DNA from: OLB11 sp041392835
GTDB lineage: Bacteria; Bacteroidota; Bacteroidia; Chitinophagales; Chitinophagaceae
Assembly (NCBI GenBank): GCA_041392835.1
Contig: JAWKLF010000001.1
Coordinates: 434,001 to 498,000 of the forward strand
Direction: 5' to 3'
DNA: 64,000 nt
Made by a program: the position numbers and the translations under genes. The notes beneath the pieces are model-generated. The model did not search any database. It saw nothing but the letters and a program-made list of their open reading frames with translations, and was not told the DNA's origin. Shown piece by piece: positions 24,282-32,530 of this stretch (positions are counted from its first letter, which is position 1; each line of letters opens with the position of its first letter).

Positions 24282-26502
24282 ATTCACTCATAAATTTTAT
24301 GCGCATCAGTCTAAACTGCTCTACGGTCAAATTATTTTCACGCAATACGTCTACAGCTTCGTCTATATTGCCGCTTTCGCTCTGATGAAAAAATTCATAC
24401 ATATCTTCTTGGTCATATTCATCTATATAATCGTCTATGCAATAGTCCAAATTTAATTTGGTACCACTCGATACTATGGTTTCCATTTCATTTAGTAAAT
24501 CACTTAGTGCTATTTCTTTGTTGCGAGCTATGGTGTCTAATGGAATTTTTTTGTCTATATTTTGTATAATAAAAACCTTTAATCCACTTTTGTTTACAAC
24601 ACTTTTCATCACAAATTCATCTACCTTTTCTATTCCTCTTTCTTCTACATACTGTGCTATAAATTCTACGAATTTTTTTCCATATTTCATAGCCTTGCCC
24701 ATGCTAACACCTTGTATGTTTTGCAATTCCTTTAGGGTGGTTGGATACATAGTAGCCATTTCTTCTAAAGAGTTTTCGCTAAAAATAATCCAAGGTTGTA
24801 GTTTATTATCAGCAGCTACGCGTTTACGTATATCTTTTAAAATATTGAACAACTCGGTATCTAGTGCTCCTGCGCCATTAGCAGCTGCGCTAGCGGCCAC
24901 ATCATCATCGTCGCCTTCGGCATTTTCGAATTTGTGGTTCAATGAAAGTTTAAGTGAATATGGTTTTTTCAAAAAGGCTTTGCCTTTGTCGGTTAATTTT
25001 AATAATCCATATTCTTCAATATCTTTTCGAATAAGACCCTCTACCATCATTTGGCGTACGAGGCTATACCAAAAATGGTCGTCCATTTGAAATTCAGCAC
25101 CTTTACTAAAACATTTTAGTTTATCGTGTTTATAGGCTTGTATTTGTGTATTGGTTCTACCAAGTACTACATTAATGACATAGTCTATACCAAACATTTC
25201 GTTGAGGTGTTTGATGGCATCCAACACGGTGTGTACGGTATCTTTAACTTCAATTTTTTCTTTGGGGTGTCGACAATTATCGCACATATCATTGCAGGCT
25301 TTGTCATTATATTCTTCACCAAAATAGTGTAGCAATACTTTTCTTCTACATATAGAGCTTTCGGCATAGGCTACGGTTTCGCCTATGAGTTGCCCTCCCA
25401 TTTCGCGCTCCGAAAGTGGTTTGTCTCGCATAAGGTGTTCTAATTTTTGAACATCTTTATATGAAAAATACAAAAGGCACTTGCCCTCTAATCCATCGCG
25501 TCCAGCTCGACCAGTTTCCTGATAATAATTCTCTATAGACTTTGGAATATTATAATGTATTACAAATCGTATGTCTGGTTTGTCTATACCCATACCAAAT
25601 GCTATGGTAGCCACTATTACATCTACACTTTCCATCAAGAACTGGTCTTGTCGCAATGCTCTAGTCTTGCTATCGAGCCCAGCATGGTATGCTACCGCTT
25701 TGATGCCATTGGCAACAAGTATTTCGGCAAGGTCTTCAGTCGTTTTACGGTTTAGTGTGTATATGATACCGCTTTTACCTTTGTTTTGTTGTATAAACTT
25801 AACTATATGCTTAACGGTTTGGTCCTTTTTGGCTTTGGGTACTATTTCATAATAGAGATTACTACGATTAAAAGAAGATATGAATACATTAGGCTTATTC
25901 AATACTAAATTTTTCTGTATATCATCTTGAACTTTCGGGGTTGCAGTTGCCGTCAGTGCTACTATGTTCAATTTAGGATTGATGGTATTAACTATATCTC
26001 TAATTTTTCTGTATTCGGGTCTAAAGTCGTGTCCCCATTCAGATATACAGTGCGCTTCGTCTACCGCTACAAAGGATATTTTTAAATCTTTTAGAAAATC
26101 TACATTTTCTTCTTTAGTTAGTGTTTCGGGTGCTACATAGAGCATCTTAGTTTTACCTATAAGAAGGTCTTCTTTTACTTTTTTTATTTGCCCTTTGTTC
26201 AAAGAAGAGTTTAAAAAATGAGCCACATTTTCAATATCGCTATAGCTGCGCAATAAATCTACTTGATTTTTCATAAGAGCAATGAGTGGCGACACAATAA
26301 TGGCAATACCCTCGCTCACCAAGGCTGGCAATTGATAACATAGTGACTTTCCACCTCCTGTAGGCATAATTACAAATGTGTCTTTGCCTGATAAAACACT
26401 TTGTATAATTTTTTCTTGATCTCCTTTAAAGTGTTCAAACCCAAAATGTTTTTGGAGTTCTTTTTTTAAGTCAAAAGAGACGCCTTTCTTTACTTTTCCC
26501 AT
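24271..26502 (-). CDS. recQ: ATP-dependent DNA helicase RecQ
   Basis: 3'-5' helicase for recombination repair. Walker A MPTGGGKSLCYQ lies at 46-57, DEAH at 148-151, motif III ALTATATP, motif VI QETGRAGRDG at 328-337. The zinc-binding cysteines are Cys385, 403, 407 and 410 (CNDMCDNC). The RQC winged helix follows, then a low-complexity linker (DDDDVAASAAANGAGA, about 538-553), an HRDC domain (about 560-640) and a further 95-residue acidic tail common in Bacteroidota RecQ. Length 743 exceeds E. coli RecQ (about 610) because of the linker and tail. Confidence 0.96.
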   Translation of the reverse strand: MGKVKKGVSFDLKKELQKHFGFEHFKGDQEKIIQSVLSGKDTFVIMPTGGGKSLCYQLPALVSEGIAIIVSPLIALMKNQVDLLRSYSDIENVAHFLNSSLNKGQIKKVKEDLLIGKTKMLYVAPETLTKEENVDFLKDLKISFVAVDEAHCISEWGHDFRPEYRKIRDIVNTINPKLNIVALTATATPKVQDDIQKNLVLNKPNVFISSFNRSNLYYEIVPKAKKDQTVKHIVKFIQQNKGKSGIIYTLNRKTTEDLAEILVANGIKAVAYHAGLDSKTRALRQDQFLMESVDVIVATIAFGMGIDKPDIRFVIHYNIPKSIENYYQETGRAGRDGLEGKCLLYFSYKDVQKLEHLMRDKPLSEREMGGQLIGETVAYAESSICRRKVLLHYFGEEYNDKACNDMCDNCRHPKEKIEVKDTVHTVLDAIKHLNEMFGIDYVINVVLGRTNTQIQAYKHDKLKCFSKGAEFQMDDHFWYSLVRQMMVEGLIRKDIEEYGLLKLTDKGKAFLKKPYSLKLSLNHKFENAEGDDDDVAASAAANGAGALDTELFNILKDIRKRVAADNKLQPWIIFSENSLEEMATMYPTTLKELQNIQGVSMGKAMKYGKKFVEFIAQYVEERGIEKVDEFVMKSVVNKSGLKVFIIQNIDKKIPLDTIARNKEIALSDLLNEMETIVSSGTKLNLDYCIDDYIDEYDQEDMYEFFHQSESGNIDEAVDVLRENNLTVEQFRLMRIKFMSEYAN

Positions 26503-26764
26503 GATAATTTACTTTTCCTCTGATTGTTTTAGGTTATAATTAGTTTACTAATTTACAAATCCTAAAGTCATAATGCAAACAATCGAACATATTTTTTTTA
26601 TGCCCATCTAAACGAAATTAATCATCAATTCATCAATACAACCATAAATTTTAGTTAATCCTATTTTATTTTTTACAACCATAAGTTTGTAATAACTTTA
26701 ACCTTCAAAATTCGTACCAACTCTATATAAGTACTGATATTTGTTGAGCCATGGGCTAAAAAAT

Positions 26765-28606
26765 ATGAAACATTTTTTTTCTATATGTTTATTGCTTTTA
26801 TGTACTCTTGTCGGTTTTTCGCAAGAGCAATTGCTCAATGTGGCTAAGCAGTATTTAAATCAGGGCGATTTTGAAAAGGCGGGAGCTACCTATAAACAAT
26901 TATTCGAATACCAGCCCGATAATGTTTCTATACTCCATGATTATATAAAATGTCTGATAGCACTAAAAGATTTTAAAACAGCAGAGTCTATATTGAAATC
27001 CAAAATTAAAAAGGATAAAAAAAATTCGGATTATATATATGCTTTGGCCAAGGTGTATCAAGCCCAGCAAGACACTAAAAAAGCCAATGATTACATAAAT
27101 AAATACGTAGATAATATAGATTTAAAAAATCAGGAAGATGTAAAAAAAGTAGGCTCAATTTTAGAAAAAGACGCTTTTTATACGCAGGCTATAGCCCTTT
27201 ATGAAAAAGCTAAAAACAAATCAGATTTGCCAGACAAGCAATTCTTATTTGCAGAAGAATTAGCTCTTTTGTTTACCCAAACAGGCAACGAAAATCAGGC
27301 CATAGAGAGCCTTTTGGATATGTATGCCTCAAAACCCGAAAAGGCAGAAAATGTAAAGAGTACTTTACAGCGTATAGCAGATAATCCTCAAAAATTTCAA
27401 CAATTAAAAACAAGATTGGAAGGTAGAATAGCAAAAGAGGAAGAAAATTTTGCCTATCCCGATTTGATGTCTTGGCTTTATATACAACAAGATGATTATC
27501 ATAATGCTTTTAGAATAATAAAAACTATTGATAAACGACTTACTGAATTAGGAAGAAGAGTATTGGGTTTTGCCAGAGTGTGTTTAAGAGAACAAAAATA
27601 TGTTGAGGCCATAGAAGCGTATGACTATATCATTGAATTAGGCGATTCTAACCCTTACTATCTCACAGCAGGAAATGAAAAACTCACAACACTCAAAAAA
27701 CAACTGCAATACAAACCAGACAGAAATGCACAAGATATAAGCCAAGTAGTGCAAGCCTATTTGACTTTTTTGGATAAAAATCCCAGTTATAAATCGAAAG
27801 AAACTATAAGAGAATATGCTGATTTAGAAGCACGCTATGCCAATAATATAGAACATGCAATAGATGCACTTGCGCCCATAGCAAATGCCAATAATGTAGA
27901 TAGAGCATTTAGGGGGCGTTGTAAATTGGAATTGGGCGATTACGAGCTAATACGAGGGAATATTTGGGAAAGCACACTTTTGTATTCGCAAGTAGATAAA
28001 GAATTTAAACAAGATATGTTGGGCGAAGAAGCTCGATTTAAAAATGCTAAGTTGTCTTATTATACCGGCGATTTTGAGTGGGCACAAGGACAACTTGATG
28101 TGTTAAAAGCATCAACATCCGAATTGATAGCCAATGATGCTCTGAACCTTTCTGTTTTATTGGTTGAAAATAATCCACCAGCAGACAGTAATACTACCCC
28201 TTTGCTTATGTATGCAAGAGCCGATTTATTGGCCTTTCAAAATAAAGATAAAGAAGCGTTAGAGGTTTTGGATAGTATAGCATTGGAATTTCCTAAGCAT
28301 CCATTGCAAGATGATATATTAATGCAACGAGCAAAAATTGCCCTGAAAAAAATGGATTATGGCGAAGTAGGACTTCAGTTGCAAAAAATTATTTCAAACT
28401 ACGGTGATGATATTTTGGCTGATGATGCCATGTTTAATTTAGCTATTATCAATGAAGAACATTATCAAAACAAAGAAGAAGCCAAACGATTGTATCAAGA
28501 ATTGATAGTGAAGTATCCGGGCAGTACTTTTGTAAATGAAGCGCGCAAACGCTTTAGAATACTCAGAGGCGATAAGCCGGATATAGAACAAAGTAAAACT
28601 TTTTAA
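26765..28606 (+). CDS. Secreted tetratricopeptide-repeat protein
   Basis: Signal peptide MKHFFSICLLLLCTLVGFS, then 590 residues of helical TPR-type repeats: AKQYLNQGDFEKAGATYKQL, IYALAKVYQAQQDTKKANDY, KFVEAIEAYDYIIE-like and near the end MFNLAIINEEHYQNKEEAKR and LYQELIVKYPGSTFVNEARK. Probably periplasmic, acting as a protein-protein interaction scaffold. Start at 26765 chosen for the signal peptide over 26741. It overlaps the convergent PriA fragment by 4 bases. The exact role is unknown. Confidence 0.85.
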   Translation: MKHFFSICLLLLCTLVGFSQEQLLNVAKQYLNQGDFEKAGATYKQLFEYQPDNVSILHDYIKCLIALKDFKTAESILKSKIKKDKKNSDYIYALAKVYQAQQDTKKANDYINKYVDNIDLKNQEDVKKVGSILEKDAFYTQAIALYEKAKNKSDLPDKQFLFAEELALLFTQTGNENQAIESLLDMYASKPEKAENVKSTLQRIADNPQKFQQLKTRLEGRIAKEEENFAYPDLMSWLYIQQDDYHNAFRIIKTIDKRLTELGRRVLGFARVCLREQKYVEAIEAYDYIIELGDSNPYYLTAGNEKLTTLKKQLQYKPDRNAQDISQVVQAYLTFLDKNPSYKSKETIREYADLEARYANNIEHAIDALAPIANANNVDRAFRGRCKLELGDYELIRGNIWESTLLYSQVDKEFKQDMLGEEARFKNAKLSYYTGDFEWAQGQLDVLKASTSELIANDALNLSVLLVENNPPADSNTTPLLMYARADLLAFQNKDKEALEVLDSIALEFPKHPLQDDILMQRAKIALKKMDYGEVGLQLQKIISNYGDDILADDAMFNLAIINEEHYQNKEEAKRLYQELIVKYPGSTFVNEARKRFRILRGDKPDIEQSKTF

Positions 28607-29043
28607 GGCTTTTTGTTTTTTTCATTTTTTATAAACAATGCCTGCATTACTATATATTCATCATCGCTTAGGTCTAATTCGTTGATGGGCACTTCAGTTT
28701 GGAGCGAGACAAATGTTTCGCTATCCAATTTTAAGTACGATGGCAAAGATGCATTCATTACTTCGCCCTCACTACACATGTAATAAGAGGCCAGCCATAC
28801 CCAAAACTGTATTGTTTTTTCAGACACAATAGGTTCTTTGTCTAAAATACTTTTGATGGGTTTTACTTCATAAACATCGGGTTTATTAAAATGTATTTTT
28901 TTTACAATACCGCTATACATTCTTTTTTTTCCAAACTGTACTTCTACCCTCATGCCAACCTGAATGCTAGGCTGCCACTGAACTGGCACCCCAAAGGTAT
29001 AATTGATTGGCAGGGCTAAGGGTAAAATCACATCGACATACAC
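28603..29043 (-). pseudogene. priA: N-terminal DNA-binding domain of PriA, remainder absent
   Basis: The 146 residues match the 3' DNA-binding domain of primosomal protein N': YVDVILPLALPINYTFGVP, VGMRVEVQFGKKRMYSGIV, VKPIKSILDKEPIVSE, FWVWLASYYMCSEGEVMNAS and LPSYLKLDSE. They stop at the beginning of the winged-helix region (LSDDEYIVMQALF), followed by KNEKNKKP and a stop. The helicase and zinc domains (about 650 further residues in the family) are not downstream, where an intact convergent TPR gene occupies the DNA, nor elsewhere in the window. This may be a truncated relic, or half of a split gene whose helicase is elsewhere. Confidence 0.8.
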
Positions 29044-29080
29044 AATACAAAAGAAAGATAAAAAGCCAAGTATTTCAAAT

Positions 29081-30280
29081 CTACTTACTCAAATACATGC
29101 TTCTATCCTTATATAATTGTCTAAAATAAGGGTCACGTAAATCTTTGATAAAACGAATGGCTTCGCCAGTTGATTTCATTTCGGGCCCAAGCTCTTTGTT
29201 TACATTTGGAAATTTATTGAAACTAAACACGGGTTCTTTTATAGCAAAGCCTGTTAGTTTTTTCTCAAAGGTGAAATCTGATAATTTATTTTGCCCTAAC
29301 ATTATTTTAGTAGCAATATTTAAATACGGAATTTGATACGCTTTAGCAATAAAAGGTGTTGTGCGCGAGGCACGTGGGTTTGCTTCTATGACATATACAT
29401 TGCCATCTTTGATTGCAAATTGAATATTAATCAATCCTTTGATGTTTAAAGCTTTTGCAATTTTTTTGGCGTAATGTTCCATAGTGGTTACTATCATAGG
29501 AGTTAGATTAAAGCATGGCAACATGGCATGGCTATCTCCACTATGAATACCAGCTGGCTCAATATGCTCCATGATGCCCATGATATGCATTTGTTCGCCA
29601 TCGTATATGGCATCAACCTCTGCTTCTTGACATCTATCAAGAAAATGATCAATAAGAATTTTATTATCAGGAATATGTTTTAAAATACTAATGACTGCTT
29701 TTTCTAATTCTTCATCGTTAATTACAATTTTCATGCGTTGTCCACCAATTACATAACTCGGACGAACCAGTACTGGGTAACCCACTTTGTTAGCAACTTC
29801 TATAGCTTCATCTACATTTACAGCACTACCATATTCAGGATACGGAATGCCTAATTCTTTCAATAAATCACTAAAGCGACCTCTATCTTCAGCAATATCC
29901 ATATCATCAAAACTTGTTCCTATAATAGGAATATTTTTTTGATGCAATTTTTTAGAAATCTTCAAGGCAGTTTGTCCACCTAATTGTACTATAACGCCAT
30001 CAGGTTTTTCGTGGTCAATAATTTCATAAATATGTTCCCAATTGACGGGTTCAAAATAGAGTTTATCAGCCATATCAAAATCAGTACTCACTGTTTCAGG
30101 ATTACAATTAATCATGATGGCTTCATAACCACATTCTTTGATGGCAAGCAAACCATGCACACAACAATAGTCAAACTCAATGCCTTGTCCAATTCGGTTA
30201 GGCCCTGAACCTAAAACAATAATTTTCTTTTTGTTGCTTACGAAGCTTTCGTTGTGTTGTAGTTTCATTTTTTGGAACAC
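29081..30280 (-). CDS. carB: Carbamoyl-phosphate synthase large subunit, C-terminal half
   Basis: Second synthetase half of CarB. The pre-ATP-grasp strand KKKIIVLGSGPNRIGQGIEF begins at about residue 17, then PETVSTDFD, VIVQLGGQTAL, and an ATP-grasp domain (YPVLVRPSYVIGGQRM, AEVDAIYDG, VIEANPRASRTTPF). This half phosphorylates carbamate. It ends FRQLYKDRSMYLSK with no methylglyoxal-synthase-like regulatory domain. Start is GTG at 30280 or ATG at 30268; the GTG belongs to the ATCCGTGTTC end of the inserted repeat. Normally this is fused to the N-terminal half in one polypeptide. It is followed after 37 bases by the PriA fragment. Confidence 0.92.
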   Translation of the reverse strand: MFQKMKLQHNESFVSNKKKIIVLGSGPNRIGQGIEFDYCCVHGLLAIKECGYEAIMINCNPETVSTDFDMADKLYFEPVNWEHIYEIIDHEKPDGVIVQLGGQTALKISKKLHQKNIPIIGTSFDDMDIAEDRGRFSDLLKELGIPYPEYGSAVNVDEAIEVANKVGYPVLVRPSYVIGGQRMKIVINDEELEKAVISILKHIPDNKILIDHFLDRCQEAEVDAIYDGEQMHIMGIMEHIEPAGIHSGDSHAMLPCFNLTPMIVTTMEHYAKKIAKALNIKGLINIQFAIKDGNVYVIEANPRASRTTPFIAKAYQIPYLNIATKIMLGQNKLSDFTFEKKLTGFAIKEPVFSFNKFPNVNKELGPEMKSTGEAIRFIKDLRDPYFRQLYKDRSMYLSK

Positions 30281-30292
30281 GGATTTTACAGA

Positions 30293-30490
30293 TTAGATAG
30301 ATTTTAAGGATTTTTTGAAATTCATTTTTTCTTTAATGAAATCACTTAATTTAATATTTAACAATATAGATGCTTCTATTATTGTCATTTCACCATTTAT
30401 ATGTTTTCTAATAATTTCTTCTTTAGAAAAAATATGTATTCTTTCTATTCCTTTAAAATTGTTTAAATTATTAATGTGTGTTTGAATCAT
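30293..30490 (-). CDS. Small protein inside the carB insert, UPF0175-like
   Basis: A 65-residue frame in the same direction as carB, starting ATG ATT CAA. Its core, IIRKHINGEMTIIEASILL and NIKLSDFIKEK, has the spacing of the UPF0175 helix-turn-helix motif (x-GxxSLxxAAxLxGxxxxxF), a family sometimes paired with toxins. The match is by eye and weak. Its stop codon lies in the left repeat, 12 bases before the carB C-terminal start. It may be translated between the two carB halves; a chance frame is possible. Confidence 0.45.
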   Translation of the reverse strand: MIQTHINNLNNFKGIERIHIFSKEEIIRKHINGEMTIIEASILLNIKLSDFIKEKMNFKKSLKSI

Positions 30491-30544
30491 TTTATTATTA
30501 TTTTTTAGAACACGGATTTAACTGACTTGAAAGATAAAAACGGA

Positions 30545-30589
30545 TTTTTTCTGTGCAAATCCATTTAATCTATCCTATCCATGTTCTAT
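30545..30589 (+). repeat. Direct repeat, copy 1 (partner at 30616-30660)
   Basis: Forty-five bases starting TTTTTTCTGTGCAAATC and ending ATCCATGTTCTAT recur at 30616-30660 with a few substitutions. Together with the ACACGGAT copies they build the right end of the carB insert. Confidence 0.8.
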
Positions 30590-30615
30590 TCTTTTCATTC
30601 ATTTTATTTCATTTA

Positions 30616-30660
30616 TTTTTTCTGTGCAAATCTGTTAAATCTATTCTATCCGTGTTCTAT
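30616..30660 (+). repeat. Direct repeat, copy 2, containing the carB N-half stop codon
   Basis: Begins TTTTTTCTGTGCAAATC and ends ATCCGTGTTCTAT. On the minus strand its end reads ATAGAACACGGATAG, which in the carB frame encodes Ile-Glu-His-Gly followed by TAG. Confidence 0.8.
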
Positions 30661-32310
30661 CGTACTCTTTTCAAACGTACTATAAAAATAAGGCGTTACA
30701 GCTTCAAACTCACCAGCACACGTATCCACCATTTTAAACACACGAGTAATGCCCAAAGATTTTCGTTTTTCATACAACTCATCTTCGGTACCATCATTCA
30801 TGATTCTACAAATTTGTTCATCACCAAAACCATTAGTTTTTGCTATTTGCAATAAGTCCGTTGGCAGTGTATCTAATTTATATTTTGCAATTTCTTTTTC
30901 AATATCACATAGTTTTTTTATTTCATTCAAAAACCATTTATCAATACCATGACTTGCTTTTGAAATAGAATTGACACTCACACCAGCCATCAAGGCATCT
31001 TTAATTCTAAAGATTCTATCCCATTTTGGTGTTTTTAAACTTTCTAAAATATCATCGGTTTTCATTAAACTTTTTCCATAATAACCCAAACCAATAGCAT
31101 TATTTTCCAAGCTCTGACAAGCTTTTTGAATGGCTTCAGTAAAACTTCTACCAATAGCCATTACCTCACCTACGGATTTCATTTGAAGCCCTAACGTATC
31201 TTTTGCACCTTTAAATTTATCGAAATTCCAACGAGGAATTTTTACAATAACATAATCTAATGTGGGTTCAAAAAACGCTGATGTGTTTCCTGTAATTTGA
31301 TTTTTTAATTCATCTAATCGGTAGCCTATAGCCAATTTAGTAGCCACTTTTGCAATAGGATAGCCAGTAGCTTTACTTGCCAAAGCCGATGAACGACTTA
31401 CACGTGGATTAATTTCAATGGCTATAATTTCCTCTGTCTCAGGATTCATGGCAAACTGCACATTACAACCACCAGCAAAATTTCCTAAATCCCTCATCAT
31501 CCTAATAGCTGTATTTCGCATGAGCTGAAATGCAGTATCGCTCAAGGTCATAGCTGGTGCAACGGTTATTGAATCGCCAGTATGCACACCCATAGGGTCA
31601 AAATTTTCAACCGTACATATGATGCAAACATTATTGGCACTATCACGTAATAATTCTAATTCAAATTCTTTCCAACCCAACACTGCTTGTTCTACTAACA
31701 CTTCGTGTATAGGAGATGCTTGCAAGCCACGGTTTAAAGCCACATCCAAATCTTCTGGTGCATTTACAAACCCACCACCAGTGCCACCCAATGTAAACGA
31801 TGGACGAATAACCAATGGAAATCCCATTTCTTGTGCAAACTCTTTGCCTTCTAAAAACGAATTAGCCGTTTTGGCTTTTGCAACAGTAATGCCCAATTCT
31901 ATCATCCACTGACGGAACTGTTCTCTATCTTCTGCTTTATCAATAGCTTTAATATCAACACCAATAAGGCGTACATTGTATTGTTTCCAAATGCCGAGTT
32001 CTTCCACTTCTTTAGCCAAGTTCAAAGCCGTTTGTCCACCCATAGTTGGCAATACAGCGTCTATTTCATTTTCTTGTAAAATTTGCTCGATGCTTTCAAC
32101 CGTTAATGGCAATAGATACACGCTATCAGCCATCATAGGGTCTGTCATGATGGTGGCAGGATTAGAATTGATGAGTATTACTTTAATACCTTCTTCTTTA
32201 AGCGAGCGAGCAGCTTGGGTTCCACTGTAGTCAAATTCGCATGCTTGGCCGATGATAATAGGTCCTGAACCAATAATAAGAACGGACTTAATGGAGTTGT
32301 CTTTAGGCAT
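30646..32310 (-). CDS. carB: Carbamoyl-phosphate synthase large subunit, N-terminal half
   Basis: First synthetase half of CarB, which uses ATP to activate bicarbonate and receives ammonia from CarA. Visible: VLIIGSGPIIIGQACEFDYS (residues 10-29), NSNPATIMTD, AVLPTMGGQTALN, an ATP-grasp domain with FPLVIRPSFTLGGTGGGF and IEINPRVSRSSALASKATGYP, and the helical oligomerisation region to about residue 540. The last residues IEHG and the TAG stop are read from the inserted repeat; before it, the sequence FKMVDTCAGEF and TPYFYSTFE is the normal end of this half. Together the halves give about 950 residues, the normal fused length without a regulatory domain. carA is not in the window. Confidence 0.93.
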   Translation of the reverse strand: MPKDNSIKSVLIIGSGPIIIGQACEFDYSGTQAARSLKEEGIKVILINSNPATIMTDPMMADSVYLLPLTVESIEQILQENEIDAVLPTMGGQTALNLAKEVEELGIWKQYNVRLIGVDIKAIDKAEDREQFRQWMIELGITVAKAKTANSFLEGKEFAQEMGFPLVIRPSFTLGGTGGGFVNAPEDLDVALNRGLQASPIHEVLVEQAVLGWKEFELELLRDSANNVCIICTVENFDPMGVHTGDSITVAPAMTLSDTAFQLMRNTAIRMMRDLGNFAGGCNVQFAMNPETEEIIAIEINPRVSRSSALASKATGYPIAKVATKLAIGYRLDELKNQITGNTSAFFEPTLDYVIVKIPRWNFDKFKGAKDTLGLQMKSVGEVMAIGRSFTEAIQKACQSLENNAIGLGYYGKSLMKTDDILESLKTPKWDRIFRIKDALMAGVSVNSISKASHGIDKWFLNEIKKLCDIEKEIAKYKLDTLPTDLLQIAKTNGFGDEQICRIMNDGTEDELYEKRKSLGITRVFKMVDTCAGEFEAVTPYFYSTFEKSTIEHG

Positions 32311-32530
32311 TTTTTTTTTATCCCGTATGATAAAACGAGAAGTTAAATAATGACAGACTTATGACTGTTGATATGCAAAGGTAAACGCTGCATATTTAAA
32401 TATGAAAAGAATTACTATAAACTCTTTTAATTGGGGATAATTTAGAAACATGCAAAGTAATATTGTGAATGATTTTTTTAAAAAGGTATTTTGATAAAGT
32501 ATTACAAGCTTTGACTTTAAGATTGTAAAT

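Larger units (their letters stand above)
30276..30660. mobile_element. Repeat-bounded insert splitting carB
   Basis: Both ends carry GAACACGGAT-type sequence in opposite orientation: AACACGGAT at 30276-30284 and ATCCGTGTTC at 30648-30657. Further copies lie inside at 30508 and, inverted with one change, at 30578-30587. The insert holds one 65-codon reading frame. It falls exactly in the linker between the two synthetase halves of CarB. I see no transposase or obvious target duplication. ACACGGAT-rich intergenic repeats are familiar from other Bacteroidota genomes (general memory, not checked). Confidence 0.65.

Noticed and set aside
30507..30660. Closely spaced repeats resembling a degenerate CRISPR array
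   Set aside because: Only two 45-base units, irregular spacing, inverted copies present, and no cas genes; better explained as repeat-element ends.
30553..30855. Plus-strand frame of 100 codons over the carB insert
   Set aside because: Its second half is antisense to the well-supported carB N half and its first half is repeat DNA.
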